The position numbers and the translations under genes are program-made. Below, one piece after another: positions 9,618 through 18,451 of a stretch of DNA of 64,000 bases. Position 1 is the first letter of the stretch; each line of letters starts with the position of its first letter. Source of the stretch: Methanoculleus thermophilus (lineage in GTDB: Archaea > Halobacteriota > Methanomicrobia > Methanomicrobiales > Methanoculleaceae); assembly GCF_001571405.1 (NCBI RefSeq), contig NZ_BCNX01000006.1, forward strand, positions 186,001-250,000. The letters are read 5' to 3'. The notes under the pieces are model-generated. The model did not search any database, was not told the origin of the DNA, and was given only the letters and a program-made list of their open reading frames with translations.

Positions 9618-10147
9618 CAAAGTTCCGCCTCGCCGGTGATCTCGCGGAGCGCACGCCGGATCGCGGTCCTGACCTCGGGCTCCTCCTCATCCTCGAGCGC
9701 TGCTGCGAGGGCCGGGACGGCACGCGCATCGTGGAGTTTCCCGAGGGCCTCGGCCGCGGCGGACCTTACATCCTTCTTTTTATCCGATAGAAGTGGACAG
9801 AGCGGTTCGACCGCGCGGATATCACCAAGTTCGCCAAGCGACCAGGCGGCTCCGCGCCGCGCCCACCGGTTGGAGTCGGCGAGGAGGAGAAGGAGCGGCT
9901 CAACCGCCCGGGGATCTCGGAGTTTCCCGAGTGCCTGTGCCGCGACCCAGCGGACCTCGTTCTCCCGGTCGTTGAGGGCGGCAATCAGCGGCTCGACCGC
10001 CCGGGGATCGGCGCACCCCGCGAGTGCCTCGGCCGCCCGGAGCCGGTATGGGGTGCTTTCGTCGGAGAGCTGCTCGATGTATTTGCCGATGTACTCTTCA
10101 CGCCGCTTCTCTTTATCTTCTATGAGGCGTTTTACTGAGCGTTCCAT
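9617..10147 (-). CDS. HEAT-repeat (PBS-lyase-like) protein
   Basis: A 176-residue all-helical protein built from about four tandem HEAT-like repeats with the signature 'RxxAAEALAxxxDPRAVEPLIAAL', e.g. RLRAAEALAGCADPRAVEPL, then NEVRWVAAQALGKLRDPRAV and DVRSAAAEALGKLHDARAV. Such repeats make protein-protein scaffolds. The gene is promoter-proximal (TATA-like CATATATATGG at 10187-10197, GGTGAGATGAG before the ATG) and overlaps the aminopeptidase start, so it may act as a partner or substrate adaptor for that enzyme. The first ~30 residues are a charged helix. Confidence 0.85.
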   Translation of the reverse strand: MERSVKRLIEDKEKRREEYIGKYIEQLSDESTPYRLRAAEALAGCADPRAVEPLIAALNDRENEVRWVAAQALGKLRDPRAVEPLLLLLADSNRWARRGAAWSLGELGDIRAVEPLCPLLSDKKKDVRSAAAEALGKLHDARAVPALAAALEDEEEPEVRTAIRRALREITGEAEL

Positions 10148-10186
10148 CTCATCTCACCAGTGGATGCTGCATGGGAATATCACTTG

Positions 10187-10197
10187 CCATATATATG
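10187..10197 (-). promoter_or_regulatory. TATA-box of the HEAT/aminopeptidase operon
   Basis: Reading leftward the sequence is CATATATATGG, about 40 bases ahead of the HEAT gene's ATG at 10147. Spacing allows a short leader containing the Shine-Dalgarno-like GGTGAG. Confidence 0.5.
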
Positions 10198-10212
10198 TGC
10201 CGGGCACGAGGC

Positions 10213-10253
10213 CCTCAAGCGCGGCAAGTTATGAGTTATGCCGCCGCTTGAGG
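10213..10253 (-). terminator. Stem-loop after the 115-aa hypothetical gene
   Basis: A nine-base perfect stem (CCTCAAGCG with CGCTTGAGG) plus an inner CGGCA/TGCCG stem encloses a 12-base loop, ending four bases past the stop codon of the leftward gene at 10257. No T-run follows on the leftward strand, so it may be an RNA-processing or stability element instead of an intrinsic terminator. Confidence 0.5.
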
Positions 10254-10256
10254 TCA

Positions 10257-10604
10257 TCATACATTCTCGTCCTCGTCTATAACGTCGAATGCCACGACTC
10301 TATAGTTGTAATACCTTCCATCGGGTGCGGTGAATGAGAGGAAGACCATCAGTCCGTGCTCGTCCGATATCCAGAGTTCTCCATCGTCATCAACGGTGTA
10401 GTACTCGAAACCGAACTCGGTGAGAGCCTCCTCGATGGCATTGTCGACCTCCATCTCCTGGACCATCTCAAACGTCGTAGCCAGGGGATACTGCCGCTCT
10501 TCGAGGGCAGAGATCTGGAGTTTTGCACGTTTCTCTGCAAGGAAAAGGCTATCGAGAGTGGCTATGATCTCCTGCGCGACGGCATTGGTCTCCTCGGACC
10601 CCAT
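10257..10604 (-). CDS. Hypothetical protein, 115 aa
   Basis: An acidic soluble protein: a helical first half (AVAQEIIATLDSLFLAEKRAKL) and a second half rich in strands (FGFEYYTVDDDGELWISD, then LMVFLSFTAPDGRYYNYRVVAF). I do not recognise the family. The open frame continues upstream for 78 codons, but those read poorly; Met at 10604 follows AAGGG at fair spacing and begins the natural-looking region. A Met at 10658 is an alternative. It is divergent from the GTPase gene at 10844. Confidence 0.6.
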   Translation of the reverse strand: MGSEETNAVAQEIIATLDSLFLAEKRAKLQISALEERQYPLATTFEMVQEMEVDNAIEEALTEFGFEYYTVDDDGELWISDEHGLMVFLSFTAPDGRYYNYRVVAFDVIDEDENV

Positions 10605-10843
10605 ATCGGTACCCTTGGATCTATCGGTATATCTTTCTTGAGACTCGGGGTGGGCCATCACCCCCAAGGAGCCGGATGCTGGCAACCTGGTGCAGACGCA
10701 TCCGCTGGACCCGGGAACGATTTCACCTCCCTTCCCCTGGGCGGTGGAAAAAACCGTTACTGACCGGCCGGAACAGAGATTTATCCCGCCGAACGCGCTC
10801 GCATAACGAAACCCTAAAACATCTCCGCGCCGATACAAGGCTG

Positions 10844-11329
10844 ATGGCAGAAGGCAGGCTCAAGATTGTCGTTTTCGGTTCATTCAATGCAGGTAAATCC
10901 AGTCTCATCCAGGCACTCGATCCCCAAAGCCGCCACATTGAAGCGGCCTCAAGTGAGGGGCCGACAACCGTCGCCTTCGATTTCGGCAGACTGCAGGTAA
11001 GAGATCAGATGGTCTACCTCTTCGGAACGCCGGGGCAGGAACGCTTCGAGTTTGTCCGGCAGATCCTCTCGCGCGGAATGGACGGCGCGATCATCGTTGT
11101 GGATGCAACCAGGGGGGTGGACGCCATGACGCGCCACCTGTATGCGCAGCTGAAGGCCCTCGGGGTGCCGCTTGCGTTCATGGCAAACAAGTGCGACTGC
11201 CCGGGCGCAATGCCCGAGGCCGTCAGCCAGGCTCTCCCCGGGGAGATGGTGCACCCCATCTCGGCACGGAACGGCGAGAACGTCCATGCAGCGCTCGATG
11301 CCTTCATCACAACCCTGATCGCCCGGTAG
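10844..11329 (+). CDS. Small Ras-like GTPase (COG2229 / MglA-like)
   Basis: A 161-residue GTPase with all the usual motifs: P-loop GSFNAGKSS (residues ~12-20), G3 GTPGQE (DxxG replaced by GTPG), G4 NKCD and G5 SAR. The TPGQ form of G3 is typical of the COG2229/Arf-like prokaryotic group, which often pairs with roadblock proteins or MglA-type switches that control polarity or motility. No roadblock gene is seen here. The start is ATG 10844, 56 codons inside the longest frame, right before the first strand RLKIVVFG. The helical-repeat gene 40 bases downstream may share its transcript. Confidence 0.85.
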   Translation: MAEGRLKIVVFGSFNAGKSSLIQALDPQSRHIEAASSEGPTTVAFDFGRLQVRDQMVYLFGTPGQERFEFVRQILSRGMDGAIIVVDATRGVDAMTRHLYAQLKALGVPLAFMANKCDCPGAMPEAVSQALPGEMVHPISARNGENVHAALDAFITTLIAR

Positions 11330-11369
11330 CGATCACTTTTACTCCCTCCGGGTCGTTCTTTCTAAGACA

Positions 11370-12194
11370 ATGATCCGCAAAGAGAACTATATCAGGGAGG
11401 TTGTCGGGTTGATTTCGGGCCTCCTCGTGAGCGGGGAGGCCGCGGATCTCCTCGCCTACCTGGTTGCGGAAAGCCGTCTGCCGGGAGTGCGGGCGAACCT
11501 TGAGCTTGCCGGAGCCTTCAGCGAAACCGTGCGCGAGTTTGCTGCTGCTGATTCCGACATCCAGCACGTGCTCTGGGACCTCTGTGTCGAGTTCGCTTCT
11601 GTTGACCCCGAGGATGCACCGGCAGATGACCCGCATGAGTTCCTCTCGATCTGCGGCGTCCTGGGGATCGGGGCGATCGGATCCGTATCCCCGGCGTGTG
11701 CGGATAAGGCGGTCGCATACCTTGTGGAGGCCTCCACCGATCCGCGGTGGCGGGTTCGAGACGCGGTGGTGACGGGGGTCCGGGATCTTCTTGCCCGGCA
11801 GCGCGATACAGCCGTCCCCAGACTTGAAGGCTGGGTGGAGGGCGGTTCCTGGCTTGCGATGCGGGCTGCAGTTGAAGGTGTGGCCGCACCGGATCTGCTC
11901 GCCGAGCCGGAACTCGCAGAGATGGCGCTGCGGCTCCACCGGAAGGCGTTGATACGTGTATATATGGCGAAGGAGAGGGGTTCCGATGATTTTCTCGCGC
12001 TCAAAAGAGCGCTTGGCTCTACGCTCAGCCAGGTCGTCACCGCTCTCCCCGGGATCGGCTTTGAGTACCTGCGGCAGCTTGCGACCCTCGATGATCAGGA
12101 TATCCGGTGGATTGTGCGGGAGAACCTCAAAGAGGATCGGCTTGCGAACCGGTATCCTGAGACGGTGGAGCATATCCGGGCACAGCTGACTTAA
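11370..12194 (+). CDS. Helical-repeat (HEAT-like) hypothetical protein
   Basis: A 274-residue all-alpha protein. Repeated helix pairs such as ADKAVAYLVEAS-TDPRWRVRDAV and SWLAMRAAVEGVAAPDLL resemble weak HEAT/ARM repeats, including the DPRWRVRDAV phrase common in HEAT units. No catalytic motif or membrane segment is visible. It lies 40 bases after the GTPase gene in the same direction, so the two may form a GTPase/scaffold pair. I cannot assign a function. The C-terminal segment (EYLRQLATLDDQDIRWIVRENL) looks like a final repeat. Confidence 0.7.
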   Translation: MIRKENYIREVVGLISGLLVSGEAADLLAYLVAESRLPGVRANLELAGAFSETVREFAAADSDIQHVLWDLCVEFASVDPEDAPADDPHEFLSICGVLGIGAIGSVSPACADKAVAYLVEASTDPRWRVRDAVVTGVRDLLARQRDTAVPRLEGWVEGGSWLAMRAAVEGVAAPDLLAEPELAEMALRLHRKALIRVYMAKERGSDDFLALKRALGSTLSQVVTALPGIGFEYLRQLATLDDQDIRWIVRENLKEDRLANRYPETVEHIRAQLT

Positions 12195-12460
12195 GAGGAG
12201 TGCGGAGAGCGCCTCGTGCCCAAAGGTGCATGGGGTGTTCTCCAGCAGCCGCAGGAGATTGTCCTCTCTGAAGCCGGGAGAATGGTCCCGATGGGCATGC
12301 TCTCTCCTCTGCCGAAATGCGCTCGTCGCCCTCACACCCCGTATCGCTGCCATGCCTCCGTAACGTGCGGCGCCTTCATCCCAGGTTAGATGAATGTACC
12401 CCGGGCATGTCGACCCACACCTTTTTACGCGGCGGTATCTTAGGGGTGCACGCTTGCCCC

Positions 12461-13402
12461 ATGATGCCGTTTCGCCAGTTCCTGGAGTTTGTCAAACCTG
12501 CCGTCAACCAGCGGATCGAGGAGGTCGCGAGAGGTGAGGGGGATATCGACCCCGCCGTGCTCCCTCTCCTTACCAGGGGAAAGCGGATGAGGGCCGGGCT
12601 CCTCCTCCGTATCTACGCTTGCCTTGTCCCGGGATGGCGTACCTCCCTCCGCCAGGTGCTCGATCTCGCCTGCGCCGTCGAGTTTGCCCACGCAGCAAGC
12701 CTGATCCTCGACGACATGCTGGACGGCGATGCCACTAGGCGCGGTCTCCCTTCTCTCCATCTCACCCGGGGAGAGGGGCGGGCGGTCCTCGAGACCATCG
12801 GCATCCTTGCTCTTCCCTACGCGCTTGCCGCGCCCTACGGTGCCGGATACGTCGCGATGCTCGCATCGGCTCAGCGGCGCATGGCCCGTGGAGTGGCCTG
12901 GGAGATGCTCGGGGGGCCGGATCTCCCCGCATCGGAACGTTACGATGCGATCGTCACCCGAAAGACCGGGTGTCTCTTCTCGCTTGCTGCGGCCTGGGGC
13001 GGCATGGCGGCGGGAGCTGATGGTGAGGTCGTTAGGGCGCTTGCTCGGTACGGTCTCTCCACCGGGAAGGTGATGCAGATCGCAGACGATATCACGGACC
13101 TGGATGCGCTTGCTAACGGCGTCCGCCAATCTCGTCCGGGATCTGAGTCGCTTCTCCTCCAGTCCGTCATGGAGCGCTCCCATCCGCCGGGGGCCAACGG
13201 CACCCGGGAGGCACTTGAGCGGGTGCTTGAGCGGGAGATCCGTGATGCGGCCGCCGGGATCACGGGTGATGGCTGGGGGCGGGTGCCCCTTGAGGCAAAA
13301 GTGGCTTTCCGGGCGACGATCTACGATATTGTGGGGCTTACTCTCGGGAAGGAGGGGCCGATTGGTGGGGATACGCCCCGCGCTCTCTTCCCGCAACGCT
13401 AA
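12461..13402 (+). CDS. Polyprenyl (isoprenyl diphosphate) synthase
   Basis: A 313-residue trans-prenyltransferase that condenses isopentenyl diphosphate with an allylic diphosphate, the route to archaeal lipid chains. The first aspartate-rich motif DDMLD (with HAASLILDD ahead of it, residue ~80) and the second DDITD (near residue 210) are present, as is the GKRMRAGLLLR substrate-binding region. ATG 12461 begins the conserved part; the longest frame starts 48 codons earlier with poor composition. Product chain length cannot be judged. It is somewhat divergent from the main geranylgeranyl synthase type, so it may be a second paralogue. Confidence 0.82.
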   Translation: MMPFRQFLEFVKPAVNQRIEEVARGEGDIDPAVLPLLTRGKRMRAGLLLRIYACLVPGWRTSLRQVLDLACAVEFAHAASLILDDMLDGDATRRGLPSLHLTRGEGRAVLETIGILALPYALAAPYGAGYVAMLASAQRRMARGVAWEMLGGPDLPASERYDAIVTRKTGCLFSLAAAWGGMAAGADGEVVRALARYGLSTGKVMQIADDITDLDALANGVRQSRPGSESLLLQSVMERSHPPGANGTREALERVLEREIRDAAAGITGDGWGRVPLEAKVAFRATIYDIVGLTLGKEGPIGGDTPRALFPQR

Positions 13403-13435
13403 ATACCACTCTGCCCAACACTCTTTCCGAGATAC

Positions 13436-13621
13436 ATGCCGGTTGTAACCATTCGTATGGCAAGCGGAAGAACGCTTGAGCAGAAACGGATTCTTGCCGC
13501 CGAGATCACCGCCGCGATAACGAGGACGCTCGGTGTCGACCCGGAACAGGTTTTCGTCTTCTTTGAGGAACACGATAAGGAGAATATCGCACAGGCGGGG
13601 AGACTCTTCTCGGAGTCGTAG
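13436..13621 (+). CDS. 4-oxalocrotonate tautomerase-family protein
   Basis: A 61-residue protein with the family hallmarks: Pro directly after the initiator Met (MPVVTIRMASGR), which becomes the catalytic N-terminal base, and an Arg at mature position 11. The single helix EQKRILAAEITAAITRTLG and the strand QVFVFFEEH follow the usual beta-alpha-beta order. Length is exactly that of 4-OT monomers, which assemble as hexamers. The physiological substrate in methanogens is unknown. It follows the prenyl synthase gene by 33 bases and may be cotranscribed. Confidence 0.8.
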   Translation: MPVVTIRMASGRTLEQKRILAAEITAAITRTLGVDPEQVFVFFEEHDKENIAQAGRLFSES

Positions 13622-13663
13622 TTCTTTTACCGGAGGCCTTCATCCTTCCGGGAGTGAACGGAT

Positions 13664-14011
13664 ATGGCACGTGAACTTGACGAGAGGGATTTTGCTATCC
13701 TGCGTAAACTGGCCCCCGAGTACAGCGGCATCCTCTGTCCGGAGTCCGGGCACGAGTTCCGCTCGGTCCTCCCTCCGGTCTCAAACCACATCGCCGTAGA
13801 CGCAGAGGACTTTGCGGAGCGGGTGGGTCGCCTCTCGGATGAGGATTGGGGTTACCTTGCCGACCAGATCCTCTCCGGCCGGGAGGACCTCGGATGTATG
13901 CCCGAGGAGGATATCGATACCATCCTCGCCCGGATCCGGGAGGCTGTCTCCGAGGAGGCGGCGAAACAAATAGAGAGGCTGTACCACCTCTCTGGATGCG
14001 GATTGCTGTAG
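13664..14011 (+). CDS. Hypothetical protein, 115 aa
   Basis: An acidic, mainly helical protein. It includes FAILRKLAPEYSGILCPESGHEF, FAERVGRLSDEDWGYLADQIL and a helix DTILARIREAVSEEAAKQIERLY. I do not recognise the family, though the style is that of conserved methanogen-only proteins. Three scattered Cys residues do not make a clear metal site. It sits 42 bases after the tautomerase gene and 50 bases ahead of the next gene on the same strand, probably within one transcription unit. Confidence 0.65.
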   Translation: MARELDERDFAILRKLAPEYSGILCPESGHEFRSVLPPVSNHIAVDAEDFAERVGRLSDEDWGYLADQILSGREDLGCMPEEDIDTILARIREAVSEEAAKQIERLYHLSGCGLL

Positions 14012-14060
14012 AGATTGGCTACCCCAAAGCAGAATATGTCTCGGGGACAACAGATTCCTC

Positions 14061-14543
14061 ATGGAACTGATTGAAGAACTCTCCGGCGTCCCCGGGATGC
14101 TGCGGCCATTCAAGGCATATCTCCGTGAAGCCGGGCTTGGTGCGGGCGACCAGGTCGCATACTATGGCTGCCCCGGCACCTGCACTCCCTTCATCGAGCT
14201 TCTGGGGTTCGCCGTCCGGGACCTACCTGTCGAACAGGTGTATGTGCCCTACGTTGACGAAGCGCAGGCAAGGGCGATCCGCCCGGTCGAGGGTGTCGGG
14301 ATGCAGGCCTCGTCCGATGTGGTTAGAGTCGACCCGAAGGTGATCGTCCTGATGGGCGGGCTTGCCATGCCCGGGGTCCCGGTCACGAAAGAAGCGGTCC
14401 AGTCGGTCGTCGGCGCCCATCCCGGCGCGAAGATCGTGGGTATCTGCTTTATGGAGATGTTTAAGAAAGGGGGATGGCTTGATGCCTTCGACTTTGACCT
14501 GATCATCGATGCCACCCTCAAGCCGGTCAGGATCTGGCGGTGA
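14061..14543 (+). CDS. DUF2124-like conserved archaeal protein
   Basis: A 160-residue alpha/beta protein resembling the methanogen-restricted DUF2124 group: AYYGCPGTCTPFIELLGFAVRD, then VDPKVIVLMGGLAMPG and IVGICFMEMFKKGGWLD. The CPGTC pair near residue 37 could bind metal or form a disulfide. The Rossmann-like order of strands and the Gly-rich turns suggest a nucleotide or cofactor site, but no function is established that I can rely on. The family assignment is from memory of its sequence style. It is the last gene before a 266-base gap. Confidence 0.55.
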   Translation: MELIEELSGVPGMLRPFKAYLREAGLGAGDQVAYYGCPGTCTPFIELLGFAVRDLPVEQVYVPYVDEAQARAIRPVEGVGMQASSDVVRVDPKVIVLMGGLAMPGVPVTKEAVQSVVGAHPGAKIVGICFMEMFKKGGWLDAFDFDLIIDATLKPVRIWR

Positions 14544-14809
14544 GCGCTCTCCCGGGCGGCGGTGCATCCCGGGAGAGTGCCCTCTGAAAGACCGGAGATC
14601 CTTTGTACCGGAGTAGGGGGGGCAGCCCCCGTCCTCCCTCTCCCGACCAATGAGAAATTCTCCTGGATGCAGCCGATTTTTACAAATGACCTATTTTTTA
14701 TAGGTTGTAGAATGAATCTATTCTTACAGTCCGCTTCACTGAAGCGGTAGCGTGCCGCCGCTCGCCCGTGAAATCCCGGTGCCACAAGAACGCATCCTCT
14801 GGTGAAACC

Positions 14810-17137
14810 GTGTTGACAGACCTTGCCAAAGCTCTCAAAGCGATGGGGTATAACGATGCCGAGATACCGACCCTGGTGAGATCATTCCCTCCCGCTGTCA
14901 CCCGGTATCTGCAGGACTTCCGGTTGCAGGAGGTCCGCGACATTGTCGAGACCCTCCTCTACATCTACATTGCGCAGAACAGTTCATCGTCCCGAGGGGA
15001 GGGCGTGGGCGTGGTCGAGCAGAGTTGCTACGCCTATACGTCGGGGCCGCTCTTCGTCCTTGCGCAGGCCGGCCTCATAGACTCCGTCTCCTGGCACGGG
15101 ATGAAGGTGATCAGCGCAACGGCCGCAGGAGTTGAGATTGCCCGCCCGCTTGTCGAGGCCCGGATTCGGGCGCTGGATATCGAGAGCCTTGCCCATGATA
15201 TCCATGAGGTTGTCCCGACCCTCCTTGCAGGGACCGTGCGGGGGTCATACGTCAACAAGACCTTCCCGTCCACGCTTCCCCGCACCGAAGAGACATTCAT
15301 CGGTTTTCTACTCAACAATTGTCCGGGGCTCTTTATCGAGTGCGAGCGGTTCGCGGCCCGGCTTAAGGACGCCGGATGTGCGGTCCTTGCCTATGCTTAC
15401 GATCTCGACACGGTCGCGCCTGATGGCGTCGTCTATACCTTCCCCCCGGAGTTTGCCTATATCCTCAAGAGGATGCTTGAAGCGATCGATCCCGATCTCC
15501 GGGAGCACTACGATATGCTCCTCGAATCGTTCTGCTCGACATTCACTGTTCTGCGTTATCTTGCCACTGGCGAGGACTACGACCGTATCCGGGCGTCACC
15601 GGGCCACCGACGGGAACTCTCGCGGGTGCTTTCGGTCCTTTCCGACGCAATCTACGTCCTCGAGCAGGTGCCCCAGGCCGATGGGGTCGACCTCTCCCGT
15701 TTCATCATCAAGGACCGGGACCTCTACGACGCGCGCCTTCGCGACCTCGGGCGGGAGTTGATGGCCGAGGTCGCAGAGAAGATCGTCATAGACCGATCCA
15801 CCCCGGAACCCGTGGTAGTACCGGCTCTTTGCAAGGGCGAGGTCAGCCCTGCTCCTGACCCTGCTCCTGAGAGTCTCCCGGTCGCGCCGCCCATACCCTC
15901 TGTTGAGGCGGAAATGGAGGACGAAGAGGAGGACGAAGAGGACGCGTGGGACGACGTCTCCTTTGGAGACGAAACGGATGAAGAGGAGGTTGAACCGATA
16001 CCCCCGGATATCGTGCTGCCCGACCCTTCCCCCTCGACCCCGGCTCCGGCGGTCGTCCCCCGCCCCGGCGGCCTCGATATCTTCCTCGGTTACGCCCAGG
16101 ACGGGCGACGGGTTTACTGGTCGCCTGGGCGGCTCAACAACGGCCACATGATCATCCTCGGCGGTTCGGGGGCCGGCAAGACCGAGACGATACGGTGCAT
16201 CGCCTCGGAACTGGCGGCACAGGAGATGCCGGTCGTCCTGATCGACTTTCACGGGGATATGGCCGCGAACAGCGGGAATATCCGGTCCTACAAGATCCGC
16301 GAGGGCGGGCAGTACTACTTCAACCCGCTTGAACTCGATCCTTCGATCGACGAGATCACCCCGCTCCGGGCCACTTCGGACTTCGTCGATGCAATATCGA
16401 TCAACTTCCCGACGCTCGGGATCCAGCAGCGCAGGAAGATCAAGAATATCATCAAGGACTGTTACCGGATGTCCGGGATCACGGGAAAGACAGAGACCTG
16501 GACGCGGGTGCTCAATTTCGACGACATCGAAGACGAGATCATGAACTGCGAGGATGAGGCGATCCCGGCCTACCTTGAGGATATCTTCGACTACAAGCTC
16601 TTCTCGGGTGAGGAGAAGATCTCGATCCCCACGATCCTCTCCGGGGGAATCACCCATATCAACCTAAACGCCCTTCCGGAGAACCTGCGCTACCTCTTTG
16701 CGGACCTCTTTCTCAGACGGATCTACTACACCCTCCAGGCGATGGGCGAGATTCCGCGTGGGACGCCGGACGAGCGGGCGAAGTTCCGCCTCTTTGTCAT
16801 CGTCGACGAGGCAAAACTCCTGGTGAGCCAGAAGAGCGGCTCAAAGACGGCGATCAAGGCGGTTCTCAACAAATATGCGACCGAGATGCGGAAGTTCGGG
16901 GTCTCGCTCATCCTCGCCTCGCAGCTCATCGCCCACTTCAACGAGGAGATCCTCGCAAACATCGCCGTGAAGTTCTGCATGCGCTCCGAGAATAAGAAAC
17001 AGGCCCAGGAGAACGCCAAATTCTTCGAGGTGAGCGAGAAGGATCTCCTCAACTTCCAGCCCGGGGAGGGTATTCTGATCATCGGTTCGGAGAAGATGAA
17101 CGTCAGGATCGTCCCCTCGACCGAGCGGAACCTATAG
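14810..17137 (+). CDS. HerA/VirB4-like P-loop ATPase with acidic linker
   Basis: A ~775-residue protein in two parts. Residues 1-350 are a helical domain of unknown type. An acidic, Pro-rich linker follows (~375-430, with MEDEEEDEEDAWDD). The C-terminal ATPase has Walker A GGSGAGKTET near residue 453, Walker B FVIVDEAKLL near residue 665 and the HerA/VirB4 phrase VSLILASQLIAHF. The family includes DNA translocases and resection helicases. The start may be GTG 14810, TTG 14813 or GTG 14768; I chose 14810. An AT-rich promoter-like patch lies at 14690-14705. A 3'-phosphoesterase gene follows 44 bases later, which suggests DNA repair. Confidence 0.75.
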   Translation: MLTDLAKALKAMGYNDAEIPTLVRSFPPAVTRYLQDFRLQEVRDIVETLLYIYIAQNSSSSRGEGVGVVEQSCYAYTSGPLFVLAQAGLIDSVSWHGMKVISATAAGVEIARPLVEARIRALDIESLAHDIHEVVPTLLAGTVRGSYVNKTFPSTLPRTEETFIGFLLNNCPGLFIECERFAARLKDAGCAVLAYAYDLDTVAPDGVVYTFPPEFAYILKRMLEAIDPDLREHYDMLLESFCSTFTVLRYLATGEDYDRIRASPGHRRELSRVLSVLSDAIYVLEQVPQADGVDLSRFIIKDRDLYDARLRDLGRELMAEVAEKIVIDRSTPEPVVVPALCKGEVSPAPDPAPESLPVAPPIPSVEAEMEDEEEDEEDAWDDVSFGDETDEEEVEPIPPDIVLPDPSPSTPAPAVVPRPGGLDIFLGYAQDGRRVYWSPGRLNNGHMIILGGSGAGKTETIRCIASELAAQEMPVVLIDFHGDMAANSGNIRSYKIREGGQYYFNPLELDPSIDEITPLRATSDFVDAISINFPTLGIQQRRKIKNIIKDCYRMSGITGKTETWTRVLNFDDIEDEIMNCEDEAIPAYLEDIFDYKLFSGEEKISIPTILSGGITHINLNALPENLRYLFADLFLRRIYYTLQAMGEIPRGTPDERAKFRLFVIVDEAKLLVSQKSGSKTAIKAVLNKYATEMRKFGVSLILASQLIAHFNEEILANIAVKFCMRSENKKQAQENAKFFEVSEKDLLNFQPGEGILIIGSEKMNVRIVPSTERNL

Positions 17138-17181
17138 ACCCGGGAGAACCCTTATTCGGTATCCCGGTGGAATACCTCTTC

Positions 17182-17778
17182 ATGACAGGACCGGATACCC
17201 TCGATGAGTACCGCGGGAAGAGAGACTTTTCCCGAACGCTGGAACCTCCGGGTGATGCGGAGGCCGTGCTTCCGTCTCCCATCTTTGTCATCCAGAAGCA
17301 TGATGCGAGCACGCTCCACTACGATTTCCGCCTGGAGGTCGATGGTGTCCTCAAATCGTGGGCCGTCCCGAAAGGGCCGTCTACGAACCCGAAGGAGAAG
17401 CGTCTTGCGATCCCGACGGAGGATCATCCACTTGGCTATGCCGGCTTTGAGGGCGTCATTCCTGAGGGTAGTTACGGGGCCGGGACGGTTCTCGTCTGGG
17501 ACCAGGGAACCTACCGGAATCTCACGCAGAAGAGCGGTCGGGAGATCCCGGTTGCCGAGGCCCTCCGGCAGGGCCATGTATCGGTCTGGCTCGAGGGGAA
17601 GAAACTCCGGGGCGGGTTCTCTCTCACCCGCTTCAGGACCGGAAAAGGCGAGGCCTGGTTGCTTGTGAAGAAGGACGATGCCGAGGCGGATCCTTCCCGG
17701 GACCCGGTTGCGGCTGAGCCCCGATCGGTCCTCTCTGGCCGGACGCTAGAGGAGGTCGCGGCGGGGAAGGATGAGTGA
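17182..17778 (+). CDS. Stand-alone LigD-type DNA 3'-phosphoesterase
   Basis: A 198-residue protein matching the phosphoesterase module of bacterial DNA ligase D: FVIQKHDASTLHYDFRLE (containing the metal-binding His and Asp residues), SWAVPKGPS, then TEDHPLGYAGFEGVIPEG and YGAGTVLVWDQGTY. The enzyme cleans 3' ends by removing terminal ribonucleotides or phosphates before ligation. Archaea are known to carry it as a separate protein. ATG 17182 is chosen; GTG 17167 is an alternative. It has no ligase or polymerase domain and no Ku gene nearby. The ~35-residue C-terminal tail is disordered. Confidence 0.85.
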   Translation: MTGPDTLDEYRGKRDFSRTLEPPGDAEAVLPSPIFVIQKHDASTLHYDFRLEVDGVLKSWAVPKGPSTNPKEKRLAIPTEDHPLGYAGFEGVIPEGSYGAGTVLVWDQGTYRNLTQKSGREIPVAEALRQGHVSVWLEGKKLRGGFSLTRFRTGKGEAWLLVKKDDAEADPSRDPVAAEPRSVLSGRTLEEVAAGKDE

Positions 17779-18451
17779 CGGGCGAGCCGCCGCAGGGGAG
17801 AGGGACCCGATCTCTTAGCGCTGAATGAGTTTCTCAATCCGGCCATTGCGCCGGGCACCGGCGCGCGCCCGAGCGTCTCCCGATGGCCCGACGGGGGGTG
17901 GAGGCGTGCGGCAGGCCTATCGGGGGTTTCCTTCAAGGCGCGGAAGTGATAATCCAGAGTGCGCGGCGGGCGACAGAGATCACCCCTCTTTTGGTCCGGC
18001 AGAGGTGGCCCTGTAGTCACCGCCCCCTCTGGCTTTCGGTCGGAGTACTGGCAGGTGCGGCGGTAAAAATTTCAAACATCGGCTTAATGATTTTTATGGT
18101 GGGAAATGGGACCAGAATCCCTTACTGGAAAAAGTACTTTCTCTGGCGGCCTTGATCGTTCCTGAACCCCAGGATCTGGGTTCATGGGTCAAGGCCCGGG
18201 GGATGGGGATATTCGCATTTTGTGTTACGTAGATCATACTTTTTTCATACTTAAACACGAATTGGCCAATTAAAGTCACCAATTTCAAAAACTGTCAAAA
18301 TTATGGCGCAGATTTCTGGAGATTCAAGGATTAATCTTGCCGAACTGCGAAATAACGGTTATTCTTCATGAGCACTATGGATAGTTTTAAAATCTGAACT
18401 ATCAAAAACTACAGAGATCATTCGATCAGAGTTTGTCTCGAAGGTGAGATC
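17779..18451. other. Intergenic region with AT-rich promoter stretch
   Basis: A 673-base stretch with no convincing gene. The first part is GC-rich and includes an imperfect hairpin near 18000-18036 (GCAGAGGTGG with CCCCTCTGGC), a plausible terminator of the phosphoesterase transcript. From ~18060 to 18430 it becomes strongly AT-rich and includes a TATA-like TTTTAAAAT at 18384-18392, upstream of the next gene. A long leader or a small RNA there is possible but unproven. Confidence 0.4.

Noticed and set aside
10676-10843. N-terminal 56 codons of the longest frame at the GTPase gene
   Set aside because: Cationic, unnatural residues; the GTPase fold starts right after ATG 10844.
11307-12353. 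A 348-codon minus-strand frame covering the gap 12195-12460
   Set aside because: Most of it is antisense to the helical-repeat gene. The part in the gap (LLRLLENTPCTFGHEALSAL) looks slightly protein-like but has no continuation, so at most it is a remnant.
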